Assembly: GCF_014859355.1 (NCBI RefSeq)
Contig: NZ_JACUUJ010000003.1
Coordinates: 1-64,000 of the forward strand
Direction of reading: 5' to 3'
DNA from: Yoonia sp.
GTDB lineage: Bacteria > Pseudomonadota > Alphaproteobacteria > Rhodobacterales > Rhodobacteraceae
DNA length: 64,000 bases
The first letter of the stretch is position 1, and the number at the start of each line of letters is the position of its first letter. Positions 1 to 9,240 of this stretch are shown piece by piece. The notes beneath the pieces were generated by a model. That model saw nothing but the letters and a program-made list of their open reading frames with translations, was not told where the DNA came from and made no database searches. Position numbers and translations under genes: made by a program.

Positions 1-797
1 GCGATGTGGCTGAGCACGGCCAGACCCGCAAAGATGTGATTGAACGGTAAGACCAGCAGGATGATCGGCAGGACAAAGGCCAGCCCCAGCGCGATGATCC
101 GCAATTGCTGTGCGTGCTTGCGCCCGACCACATGGATGAATTCGCGCATCAGGTAATTGGTGCCGGTGTGTGGCGGTTCAAAGGCGCGGACCTTGCCGAT
201 ATGGCCCAGCCCCGTGGCGCTGGCCATATCCGTGCCGGAGCGTGCCAGCCGCGTGTCACCAGAAACCCATGCATAGATTTGCAGGATGCCGACAATGGCC
301 AGTAGGGGCAGTGCGATGGCGACTTGCCCCGCCAGCAAAGCCCCACCGCCCAGCGACAGTGACATGAACAGCGCGGGCGTGGTCCAGTGTTTCCAGCGTG
401 GCACGGTTTTCAACTGTGCATAGATCATCGAGGTTGTGAAAACCGTCGCCAGCGCCCCCACCGCGCCGATCCAGCCCAAAACCACAATCTGTGTTTGCGC
501 AAAAACCAGCCCGGCGCCGTAAACCGCCATGGTGATCAGGGTCACAACGGCGGCAACCGCTTCGCGGCTGAGCCAGCTGGTTTTCCATTGGCTGAACGCC
601 TTGTGCGCGCGTTCGGGATGCCCAAGGTGAAACGTCGAGGCCAGCAAGCCACCGACAGCTGCGATATAAGCGATGGCAAACCAGATAAAGGCCGACAGCC
701 CCGTTGGCACGATCGCGCCCATGCCAAGCCAGAACAGCAGGCCAAAACCTAGGCCCGAGAAGGTCGTAAAGATGATGACAGAAGGTGCCGGATGCAT
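1..797 (-). CDS. soeC: DmsC/NrfD-like membrane anchor subunit of sulfite dehydrogenase (SoeC), C-terminus cut by window edge
   Basis: Minus-strand frame from ATG at 797 reads MHPAPSVIIFTTFSGLGFGLLFWLGMGAIVPTGLSAF...; hydrophobic DmsC-like; directly downstream of soeB-like gene. Confidence 0.8.
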   Translation of the reverse strand, partial: MHPAPSVIIFTTFSGLGFGLLFWLGMGAIVPTGLSAFIWFAIAYIAAVGGLLASTFHLGHPERAHKAFSQWKTSWLSREAVAAVVTLITMAVYGAGLVFAQTQIVVLGWIGAVGALATVFTTSMIYAQLKTVPRWKHWTTPALFMSLSLGGGALLAGQVAIALPLLAIVGILQIYAWVSGDTRLARSGTDMASATGLGHIGKVRAFEPPHTGTNYLMREFIHVVGRKHAQQLRIIALGLAFVLPIILLVLPFNHIFAGLAVLSHI

Positions 798-834
798 CAG
801 ATCAGTCCTTGGTGTTCGTGTGTTGCAGGATGCA

Positions 835-1596
835 TTATTTTGTGCCTCCGGGCAGGGCCGAAAGGGTTTTGTCCAGCCAGGCCGCAAAACCTTTGCCATC
901 CTGTGCGATGGGTTCAAGGTAGGGCGCAAGAATGTCGTATTCGGGCTCCACATCCTTGGGCCGGGGCGGCAGGTATTTATTGACCGGCTTGGTGCCTTGT
1001 TCCGGCATCAGGTCAAACCCGCCGCGGTCTGCCACCAGTTTGGACACAGCGCTGTTTTCATCCCCCAGATCACCGAAATGCCGCGCACCGGCAGGGCAGG
1101 TGCGCACGCAAGCGGGCTGGCGGTCTTCTTCGGGCAGGTTTTCGTTATAGATGCGGTCCACGCACAGCGTGCATTTCTTCATCACGCCTGCGGCTGCGTC
1201 CAGTTCGCGCGCGCCATAGGGGCAGGCCCATGCGCAAAGCCCGCAACCGATGCAGTCGCTTTCGTTGACCAGCACGATCCCGTCCTCGACCCGTTTATAG
1301 CTGGCGCCAGTGGGGCAGACGGTAACGCAGGGCGCGTCTTCGCAATGCAGGCAGGATTTGGGGAAGTGGATCAGCTGGGCGGCACCCTGTTCCGGCTGCA
1401 CCTCATAGCTGTGGACGCGGTTCAGGAATGTGCCTGACGGGTCAGCACCATAGGGGTTTTGATCCGACAGCGGCACGCCATAGTTTTCGGTGTTCCAGCC
1501 TTTGCAGGACACCACGCAGGCGTGGCAGCCGACACAGGTATCAAGGTCGATGACCAGCCCCAGTTTCTTGGCGGAAGGTGGTGGTAATTGGGTCAT
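835..1596 (-). CDS. soeB: 4Fe-4S ferredoxin-type subunit of sulfite dehydrogenase (SoeB/DmsB-like)
   Basis: CxxCxxC cysteine clusters (CVGCHACVVSC, CLHCEDAPCVTVCP, CIGCGLCAWACP, CTLCVDRI); operon context. Confidence 0.88.
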   Translation of the reverse strand: MTQLPPPSAKKLGLVIDLDTCVGCHACVVSCKGWNTENYGVPLSDQNPYGADPSGTFLNRVHSYEVQPEQGAAQLIHFPKSCLHCEDAPCVTVCPTGASYKRVEDGIVLVNESDCIGCGLCAWACPYGARELDAAAGVMKKCTLCVDRIYNENLPEEDRQPACVRTCPAGARHFGDLGDENSAVSKLVADRGGFDLMPEQGTKPVNKYLPPRPKDVEPEYDILAPYLEPIAQDGKGFAAWLDKTLSALPGGTK

Positions 1597-1742
1597 GCAA
1601 GTGCCTTTTCAATCGTCATTGGTGCGCGTTGGCTGATTGACTGTTCCGCGTCCGCATCCCATGTCGCGATAAACCAGATGAAACTGCCGAATGTGAGAAA
1701 AACAAAACCCGCAATCAGCATAAGAACCTGTTGGTTGGTCAT
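1593..1742 (-). CDS. 49-aa single-TM small protein between soeA and soeB
   Basis: MTNQQVLMLIAGFVFLTFGSFIWFIATWDADAEQSISQRAPMTIEKALA; ATGA overlaps with both neighbouring genes. Confidence 0.65.
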   Translation of the reverse strand: MTNQQVLMLIAGFVFLTFGSFIWFIATWDADAEQSISQRAPMTIEKALA

Positions 1743-4564
1743 TTGCCCACCTTCCATGTCATGCTGTCGGGGCCTTTGGCCACGGGCGATTTGATCGCAG
1801 GCATCACGGGCTGCGCCTCGTTCGGGGTGGCGGATTTTTCGATTTTCACGCGCAGGTCGAACCACGCGGCTTGCCCTGTTACGGGATCCGAATTGGCCCA
1901 GCGCAGCCCGTCGCCCCTGGGCGGCAGCAATTCGTGGATCAGGTGGTTCAGCAGGAATCCCTTGGTTGCCTCTGGCGCCTTTTCATCCAGTGCCCACGCG
2001 CCCTTGCGTTTGCCGATGGCGTTCCATGTCCAGACGGTGCTTTCGTTCAGTGACGCCTGATGCGCGACCGGCACGGTGATCGACCCATGTGCGGATGTCA
2101 CGCGCGCCCAGTCACCATCCTTAAAGCCGTTCGCCGCCCATATCTTTGTAGGCAAATAGAGCGGGTTATGCCCGTGGATCTGCCGCAGCCATGCATTTTG
2201 CGTGCCCCATGAATGATACATTGCCATGGGCCGCTGTGTCAGGGCGTGGATCGGGTATTCCTCTGGGTCTACGTGCCCGTCTTCGAATGGCGGATACCAG
2301 ATGGGAAGCGGATCCATCGTTTTTTTGATCTGCCCGCGCAGGTGGTCGGGGGGCTGGCGCGTGCCGATGCCTTCAGCGGCGGCCTGAAACTTGCGTAACG
2401 GTTCGACATAAAGCTGGAAGATATAGGGCTGTTCTACATCGTAGAACCCCATTTTGACCGCCCAAGCCTGATATTCGTTGCTGAATGGTTTGTAATAGGC
2501 TGCGTTTTCCGGCACGTGTTCGATCCAGAAACCGCCGTTGTCGATATAGTTTTGCAATTGGTCGGGGTTCACATCGCCACGGCCCTTGCCTGACCCGTCG
2601 GCGTTGCGGAAACCCGCCAGTGGGCCAACGCCGGGACGGCGGATGTGGTTGGTGATGTAATCGGCATAGTCGCGATATTTCTGGCTGCCATCCGCGTTCA
2701 CGAAACCGGGCAGGCCCAGCCGCGCGCCCAGTTCGCACAGCACCGACTGAAACCCGCGCACGTCGCGGTCGGGTTCCACCACCGGCCAGCGGATCGCGTC
2801 GGCCACGCCGTCCGCCTCGCAGATCGGACGGTCAAGCAGCGAAATACAATCGTGCCGTTCCAGATAGGTCGTGTCGGGCAGGATCAGATCGGCATAGGCG
2901 ACCATTTCGGATGAATAGGCATCGGAATAGATGATGCGGGGGATGACATAATCGCCGTTTTCATCGGTATCGGTCAGCATCTTGTGGACGCCGCCCACGT
3001 TCATCGACGAATTCCACGACATGTTCGCCATATACATGAACAGCGTGTCGATCTTGTAAGGCACGCCCGCGTGGGCATTGGAAATCACCATATGCATCAG
3101 CCCGTGCGCCGACATGGGGTTTTCCCAGCTAAAGGCCTTGTCGATCCGGGTGGGGTTGCCGTCGGGATCCAGCAACAAATCCTCTGGCCCGTGGGGATAG
3201 CCCAGATGCGGGCCATCAAGCGCCGCCCCCGGTGTGACCTTGCCATGCGGTTTGGGGTGGGCAGTGGCCGGTTTTGGGTAGGGCGGTTTGAACCGCATGC
3301 CGCCCGGGGTTTCGACAGCGCCAAGGATGATTTGCAGCGTGTGCAGCGCGCGGCACGTCTGGAACCCGTTGGAATGCGCCGAAATCCCGCGCATGGCGTG
3401 GAAAGACACGGGGCGACCGACCATTTTATCATGTCTGATACCGCGGAAATCGGTCCATGCGCGGTCCAGTTCAATGGCTTCGTCAAAGGCCACACGCGCC
3501 AGATCGGCGGCGATGGCGCGAATGCGTTTCGCGGGGATACCACAGCGTTCGGCGACCGCCTCGGGGGCGTATGTATCGGAAAGGTAACGATCTGCCATCA
3601 GGTGAAACACGGGCCGGTGCGTGATGCCCTTGACCATATGGGTGGCCGCCAGATCGGGTTCGACACCTTGGCCGTTCCATGGCGCCAGTTTGCCGGTGCG
3701 CCGGTCAATGACTTGCGGCTGGCCGTCTGCATCGCGCAGGAACAGCCCGAATTGATCAGAGCTTGCATCTTGGTTCACCAGCACGGCGGCATTGGTGAAC
3801 CGCGCCAGATAGTCCAGATCGACCTTTCCTGCCTTCATCAGGCAATGCACCATCGCAAGGATGAACAGCCCGTCGGTGCCCGGTGTGATCCCCACCCAAT
3901 CGTCTGCCACGGCGTTATAGCCGGTGCGGATCGGGTTTACCCCGATCATCCGCGCGCCGCGTGCCTTGATCTTGCCGATGCCGATCTTGATGGGGTTGCT
4001 GTCGTGGTCTTCGGCCACGCCAAACAGCATGAACAGTTTGGTATGGTCCCAGTCGGGCTGGCCGAATTCCCAGAATGCCCCGCCCATGGTGTAGATGCCC
4101 GCAGCGGCCATGTTGACCGAACAGAACCCGCCGTGTGCTGCATAGTTCGGCGTGCCAAACCCCTGCGCCCAAAAGCTGGTAAAGGATTGTGACTGGTCAC
4201 GCCCAGTGAAAAACGCCAGCTTTTCAGGGTGCTTTTCGCGAATCGGTTTCAACCAGTCTGTCGCCAGCGTCAGCGCCTCTTCCCAGCTGATTTCTTTAAA
4301 TTCTCCCGACCCGCGCGGGCCGACGCGCCGCAATGGCGCGCGCAGCCGCGACGGCGCGTTGTGCTGCATGATGCCCGCCGACCCTTTGGCGCACAGTACA
4401 CCCTGATTGACCGGGTGATCCTTGTTGCCTTCGATATAGGCAACTTTTCCGCCCTTCATATGCACATTGATCCCGCAGCGGCAGGCGCACATGTAACAGG
4501 TCGTTTTGCGGACCTCGTCGGACACAAAAGGCGATGTGTCGAGTTGTGGCTGATCAAGAGACAT
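1739..4564 (-). CDS. soeA: molybdopterin oxidoreductase, sulfite dehydrogenase catalytic subunit (SoeA-like)
   Basis: N-terminal CYMCACRCGINVHMKGGKVAYIEGNKDHPVNQGVLCAKG Fe-S/molybdopterin signature; located beside xsc/tau genes. Start chosen at MSLDQPQ (4564) within the 954-aa ORF. Confidence 0.87.
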   Translation of the reverse strand: MSLDQPQLDTSPFVSDEVRKTTCYMCACRCGINVHMKGGKVAYIEGNKDHPVNQGVLCAKGSAGIMQHNAPSRLRAPLRRVGPRGSGEFKEISWEEALTLATDWLKPIREKHPEKLAFFTGRDQSQSFTSFWAQGFGTPNYAAHGGFCSVNMAAAGIYTMGGAFWEFGQPDWDHTKLFMLFGVAEDHDSNPIKIGIGKIKARGARMIGVNPIRTGYNAVADDWVGITPGTDGLFILAMVHCLMKAGKVDLDYLARFTNAAVLVNQDASSDQFGLFLRDADGQPQVIDRRTGKLAPWNGQGVEPDLAATHMVKGITHRPVFHLMADRYLSDTYAPEAVAERCGIPAKRIRAIAADLARVAFDEAIELDRAWTDFRGIRHDKMVGRPVSFHAMRGISAHSNGFQTCRALHTLQIILGAVETPGGMRFKPPYPKPATAHPKPHGKVTPGAALDGPHLGYPHGPEDLLLDPDGNPTRIDKAFSWENPMSAHGLMHMVISNAHAGVPYKIDTLFMYMANMSWNSSMNVGGVHKMLTDTDENGDYVIPRIIYSDAYSSEMVAYADLILPDTTYLERHDCISLLDRPICEADGVADAIRWPVVEPDRDVRGFQSVLCELGARLGLPGFVNADGSQKYRDYADYITNHIRRPGVGPLAGFRNADGSGKGRGDVNPDQLQNYIDNGGFWIEHVPENAAYYKPFSNEYQAWAVKMGFYDVEQPYIFQLYVEPLRKFQAAAEGIGTRQPPDHLRGQIKKTMDPLPIWYPPFEDGHVDPEEYPIHALTQRPMAMYHSWGTQNAWLRQIHGHNPLYLPTKIWAANGFKDGDWARVTSAHGSITVPVAHQASLNESTVWTWNAIGKRKGAWALDEKAPEATKGFLLNHLIHELLPPRGDGLRWANSDPVTGQAAWFDLRVKIEKSATPNEAQPVMPAIKSPVAKGPDSMTWKVGK

Positions 4565-4616
4565 ATGGCGACCTTTCAAGACTTTTCTTGCGGATATGGG
4601 CACGGACAGGGTGCAT

Positions 4617-5681
4617 TTACTGGCCCGCCGCGATCAGAGCCAGCGCATCGCGGGCGATTTGTTTTTCTTCGGTGGTGGGAACGACATGTACGGGAATTTC
4701 ACCAAGAAAGGCCAGATGCCCCATGATGGCATCGCGTATCGGCGCGGCATTTTCACCGATGCCGCCAGTAAAGGCGACGGCATCAACCCCGCCCATGGCA
4801 ACAATCGCAGACCCAGCATGCCGTGCCGCCCAATAGCAGAAATGCGCGATTGCGAATTGTGCCTCGGGATCGTCGCGCGCCAGCAGGTTCTGCATGTCGC
4901 TGTCACCTGCCAGCGCCTTGAGTCCGCTTTCGTTGTTCAGCATCTCGTCGGTTTCAGCGACCCCCAGTTCGCGGGCGATGTGCAGCACGGCGGCCCCGTC
5001 GATATCGCCAGCACGGGTGCCCATCGTCAGCCCCGACAGCGGCGAATACCCCATCGACGTGGCGATGGATTTGCCATGGTGAATGGCGCAAAGGCTGGCG
5101 CCGTTGCCCAGATGCAGCGCCAGCAGGCGGGCCGGCAGTGCATCACCAAAGGACGCGACCAGACTGGCGTAAGATATGCCGTGAAACCCATAGCGCCGGA
5201 TGCCTGCGTCATGTTCTGCCTGTGGAATCGCATAGCGCACGGCAATGGCCGGGTTGGTGGCGTGAAAGGCGGTGCCGATGCTGCAATATTGCGGCAGCGC
5301 GGGCGCGGCGGCCAGTAGCGCGGTGATGCCCACAAGGTTATTGGGGTTGTGCAGCGGGGCCAAGGGCACCACGCTTTCAATCGCGGCAATGACCTGTGGT
5401 GTGACGCGGGCAGGCTTGGTCAGAATGGCGCCGCCATGCACGATCCTGTGGGCGGCGGCGGTAAAGGATGACAAAGGATACCCCGCATCTGCCAGCGCGG
5501 CGAACATCTGCGCAAGGGCATCTGCGTGATCCAATGCCGTGATCTGGCGGCAGGTGTCGCCCAGTTTCATTTCGCCATCGCTGCCGATTCGTGTCACTGC
5601 GCCACGGATCACCGACGACAGGTTACGGTCGAACACCGCGACCTTGATCGACGACGAACCGGCGTTCAAAACAAGGATCAT
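4617..5681 (-). CDS. ackA: acetate kinase
   Basis: MILVLNAGSSSIKVAVFD start, AHRIVHGG, GFHGISY, GNGAS, FTGGIGENAAPIR motifs. Confidence 0.93.
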   Translation of the reverse strand: MILVLNAGSSSIKVAVFDRNLSSVIRGAVTRIGSDGEMKLGDTCRQITALDHADALAQMFAALADAGYPLSSFTAAAHRIVHGGAILTKPARVTPQVIAAIESVVPLAPLHNPNNLVGITALLAAAPALPQYCSIGTAFHATNPAIAVRYAIPQAEHDAGIRRYGFHGISYASLVASFGDALPARLLALHLGNGASLCAIHHGKSIATSMGYSPLSGLTMGTRAGDIDGAAVLHIARELGVAETDEMLNNESGLKALAGDSDMQNLLARDDPEAQFAIAHFCYWAARHAGSAIVAMGGVDAVAFTGGIGENAAPIRDAIMGHLAFLGEIPVHVVPTTEEKQIARDALALIAAGQ

Positions 5682-5694
5682 GGGCAACCCACCT

Positions 5695-6630
5695 TCATTT
5701 CGGCAGCCCGCAACTGATGGCAGCCAACGCCGCCGATGCAATGCGCGCCGCAGGCGGGTCCGCGCGCGATGTCAGCAGGATCGGCACCTTGCCGCCGGTC
5801 ACAATCCCGGCCGCACAGCCGCCCTTGAGGTAAACAAACGCCTTGAACAGGGCGTTGCCCGATACGATGTCCGGCACGATGATTGCATCGGCATGGCCTG
5901 CCACGGGATCATCTGTCAGGTTCTTGGTGGCCGCGGCATTCGGCGACATGATCAGATCAAAGGCCAGCGGCCCCGATACATGCACATCTGTCAGTTCAGC
6001 CTGCGCCCAAGCTGCCAGCGCGGCCCCTTCCATGGAACTTGGCACAGCGGGCAGCGCGCTTTCTGTGGCGGAAAGAATGGCGATTTTGGGGTGGTCGTTG
6101 CCCAGTTGGTTCAACAGTGTCTTGACCGAAACGATGGCGGCCTTCCGTGTCGCGATATCGGGGGACACATTCACCGCCGCATCGGAAATCAGAATGGGGC
6201 GGCCACCGTCGGGATGCGTGATATGAAAAATATGCACAAAGCGTTGGCCGGTGCGCAGACCCGCAGCGCGGCTGACGGCGGCGCGCATGAAAACGTCAGT
6301 GTGCAAATGGCCCTTCATCAGCACATCTGCCGCGCCCGCGCCACAAAGCGCGGCGGCGGTTTGGCCGGCCTCTTGTTCGCCGCTGGTTTGGTGGATGGGA
6401 TAGGCGGCGATGTCCCAGCCCAGATTTGCGGCCTCGGCCTGGATCTGGTCGGCCTCGCCCACGAAAATCGGTTGCATGATCCCTGCCTGCGTCGCCTCTT
6501 GTGCGGCTTGCATCGGCAGTGCCGCACCCGCGCGGGCAATCGCAACGCGTGGCGGGGCAAAGCGCTGGGCGCGCGCCAGCAGGTCCTGTGGAATTTCGGC
6601 GTGACGGGTAGACAGAAAAGGTGATGTCAT
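5695..6630 (-). CDS. pta: phosphate acetyltransferase (short PTA_PTB family)
   Basis: LMKGHLHTDVFMRAAV, ISDAAVNVSPD, VHGPLAFDL-like (VSGPLAFDLIMSP) motifs; next to ackA and xsc. Confidence 0.88.
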   Translation of the reverse strand: MTSPFLSTRHAEIPQDLLARAQRFAPPRVAIARAGAALPMQAAQEATQAGIMQPIFVGEADQIQAEAANLGWDIAAYPIHQTSGEQEAGQTAAALCGAGAADVLMKGHLHTDVFMRAAVSRAAGLRTGQRFVHIFHITHPDGGRPILISDAAVNVSPDIATRKAAIVSVKTLLNQLGNDHPKIAILSATESALPAVPSSMEGAALAAWAQAELTDVHVSGPLAFDLIMSPNAAATKNLTDDPVAGHADAIIVPDIVSGNALFKAFVYLKGGCAAGIVTGGKVPILLTSRADPPAARIASAALAAISCGLPK

Positions 6631-6631
6631 A

Positions 6632-7378
6632 TCAAAACCCTACAAATGTGCGCAACAGCCCGATGATGGACAGTGTCAGAAGCAGCATCACAGCAAATTG
6701 CCGGAATGTCGAAGGGGAGGCAGACAAAAACTGTCGCCCGCCCAACATGACCCCGACCCAGAGAATCGGAAAGGCCAACAGCAACCCGATGAACGTGTCG
6801 CCGGTCACCAAACCGCCGCGCCACAGGATTGGAAAGCTCATGATGTCGATGCCGGTCAGAAACACGATCATCGTGGCGCGGAACACGTTTGTTGGAATGG
6901 GTTGTGCCGCCATGGATACTGCAACCGGCAACCCGCCAACGCCCGCGCCATTGGCCAGCCCTGCCACCACGCCAACCGCAAGATTGCCGCGTGTTGCGAT
7001 GCGCTGTTTCAGCGTCCAGCCTGACAACAGCACCAGCGCCATGATCCCCACCATGGCCGAAATCGCCAGACGCGCATTGTCTACCCCGATCGACATCATC
7101 ACCGTCAACGACACCGGCAACGCCACCGCCGCCCCTGCCAGTAAGGCCAGCGCGCGCGGCCAGTCCACATGGGCGCGGATGCCGCGGGCCTGAAACGCTG
7201 TCATCATGATTTCGCATGCAAAGATCACCGGTATCAGTGGCAACGGGTTCGTCAGCAAGGCCGCAAAGGCGATGAAAATTGCAGAAAACCCGAAACCCGA
7301 ATAGCCCCGCACAAAGGCGGCCCCCAGCAACGCGATTGCAAGGGCCGCCGCTGTGCCGGCGCCAAGATCGAATGGCAA
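6632..7378 (-). CDS. tauZ: TauE/SafE (TSUP) family membrane protein, putative sulfite exporter
   Basis: Multi-TM protein with TSUP-like repeats (GYSGFGFSAIFIAF, AGLANGAGVGGLPVAV); between pta and xsc. Confidence 0.78.
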   Translation of the reverse strand: MPFDLGAGTAAALAIALLGAAFVRGYSGFGFSAIFIAFAALLTNPLPLIPVIFACEIMMTAFQARGIRAHVDWPRALALLAGAAVALPVSLTVMMSIGVDNARLAISAMVGIMALVLLSGWTLKQRIATRGNLAVGVVAGLANGAGVGGLPVAVSMAAQPIPTNVFRATMIVFLTGIDIMSFPILWRGGLVTGDTFIGLLLAFPILWVGVMLGGRQFLSASPSTFRQFAVMLLLTLSIIGLLRTFVGF

Positions 7379-7380
7379 AC

Positions 7381-9153
7381 CTATTCTGCCGCCATGTCAG
7401 AGGCCGAAACACCGGCCACGCGCACGGGTTTCTTCATCGCGTCGCGGCGGAAGGGTTCGCCCAGTTCCTGATTCAGGATCACTTCGATCAGGGTGGTCTT
7501 GTTGTTTTCCATCTGGTCCTTGATCGCCTGATTCAGCAGCGCGGTCAGTTCTTCCATCGTGCGCGCCTGCACGCCGATCAGCCCACAGGCATTGGCGATG
7601 CCCGCATAGGATACTTTCATATCCAGTTCTGTGCCGACAAAGTTGTCATCGAACCATAGGGTCGAATTCCGCTTTTCCGCGCCCCACTGGTAGTTGCGAA
7701 ACACGATCTGGGTGATCGCAGGCCATTCTTCGCGGCCAATCGCCGTCAGTTCATTCACCGCGATGCCGAATGCGCCGTCACCGGCAAAGCCGATCACCGG
7801 CACGTCAGGCTGGCCGATCTTGGCACCGACGATGGATGGCAGGCCGTAACCGCAGGGGCCGAACAGGCCGGGGGCCAGATATTTGCGCCCCGTCGGAAAA
7901 GACGGATAGGCGTTCCCGATGGCGCAATTGTTGCCGATGTCAGAGGAAATGATCGCGTTTTCGGGCATGGCCGCCTGGATCGCGCGCCATGCCTGCCGGG
8001 GTGACAGCCAGTCGGGGCGGGCCGCACGCGCGCGTTCGTTCCATGTGGTGCCGGGATCATCCTGTTCGTGATCCAGCGAAGACAGTTCCTGCGCCCATGC
8101 CGATTTTGTTTGTGCAATCAGCGCCTTGCGGTCATCGCGGCCGGTATCGCCTGCTGTGTCGGCCAGTTGTGCGGTGATCCCTTTGGCCACCTTGGCCGCG
8201 TCACCGACAATGCCGACGGTCACTTTCTTGGTCAGGCCAATTCGGTCGGGGTTGATATCGACCTGAATCACCTTTGCATTGGTGGGCCAATAGTCGATGC
8301 CATAGCCCGGCAAGGTTGAAAACGGGTTCAGACGGGTGCCAAGCGCCAGCACGACATCGGCCTTGCTGATCAGCTCCATCCCGGCCTTGGACCCGTTGTA
8401 ACCCAGCGGTCCGGCAAACAGCGGGTGGCTGCCTGGAAAGGCATCGTTGTGCTGGTAGCCCACGCAAACCGGCGCATCCAGCCGTTCGGCCAGTGCTTTT
8501 GATGCAGCAATTCCGCCTTCGGCCAGAACAACGCCAGCACCGTTCAGGATGACGGGGAATTTTGCCTCTGACAGCAGTTCAGCAGCCTTGGCGATGGATG
8601 CCTCGCCGCCGGGGCTGACCTCGAATTCGATGGGCTCGGGGATTTCGATGTCGATGACCTGCGTCCAGAAATCGCGGGGAACGTTGATCTGGGCGGGGCC
8701 TGACAGGCGTTTTGCCTTGGCGATGACACGGGTCAGCACCTCGGCCATGCGGGACGGGTCGCGGACCTCTTCCTGATAGGCAACCATGTCTTCGAACAGT
8801 TTCATCTGTTCGACTTCCTGAAAACCACCCTGGCCAATGGTCTTGTTGGCGGCCTGCGGTGTGACCAGAAGTAACGGCGTATGGTTCCAATAGGCGGTTT
8901 TGACAGCAGTCACAAAGTTGGTGATGCCGGGGCCGTTCTGGGCGATCATCATCGCCATTTCGCCGGTGGCGCGGGTGTAACCATCGGCCATCATGCCGGC
9001 GCTGCCTTCGTGGGCGCAGTCCCAGAAGGTGATACCAGCAGTTGGAAAGATGTCGGAAATCGGCATCATGGCAGACCCGATGATCCCGAATGCATGTTTG
9101 ATTCCATGCACTTGGAGCGTTTTGACAAAAGCTTCTTCGGTGGTCATTTTCAT
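7381..9153 (-). CDS. xsc: sulfoacetaldehyde acetyltransferase
   Basis: ThDP-enzyme architecture, MKMTTEEAFVKTLQVHGIKHAFGIIGSAMMPISDIFP; GDGAFGIAVNEL ThDP motif; taurine gene neighbours. Confidence 0.93.
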   Translation of the reverse strand: MKMTTEEAFVKTLQVHGIKHAFGIIGSAMMPISDIFPTAGITFWDCAHEGSAGMMADGYTRATGEMAMMIAQNGPGITNFVTAVKTAYWNHTPLLLVTPQAANKTIGQGGFQEVEQMKLFEDMVAYQEEVRDPSRMAEVLTRVIAKAKRLSGPAQINVPRDFWTQVIDIEIPEPIEFEVSPGGEASIAKAAELLSEAKFPVILNGAGVVLAEGGIAASKALAERLDAPVCVGYQHNDAFPGSHPLFAGPLGYNGSKAGMELISKADVVLALGTRLNPFSTLPGYGIDYWPTNAKVIQVDINPDRIGLTKKVTVGIVGDAAKVAKGITAQLADTAGDTGRDDRKALIAQTKSAWAQELSSLDHEQDDPGTTWNERARAARPDWLSPRQAWRAIQAAMPENAIISSDIGNNCAIGNAYPSFPTGRKYLAPGLFGPCGYGLPSIVGAKIGQPDVPVIGFAGDGAFGIAVNELTAIGREEWPAITQIVFRNYQWGAEKRNSTLWFDDNFVGTELDMKVSYAGIANACGLIGVQARTMEELTALLNQAIKDQMENNKTTLIEVILNQELGEPFRRDAMKKPVRVAGVSASDMAAE

Positions 9154-9240
9154 GATTGGGGTCCCCTGTTGGATCAATTCGCTGCACGGCCAAAGGCCCT
9201 GTCCTCACGCTGTGACCCTAGATTTTGTAAGGGCTTTCGG

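Noticed and set aside
2984-4192. 402-aa plus-strand ORF
   Set aside because: Antisense to soeA, whose frame has clear molybdoenzyme motifs; composition is typical of a GC-rich mirror frame.
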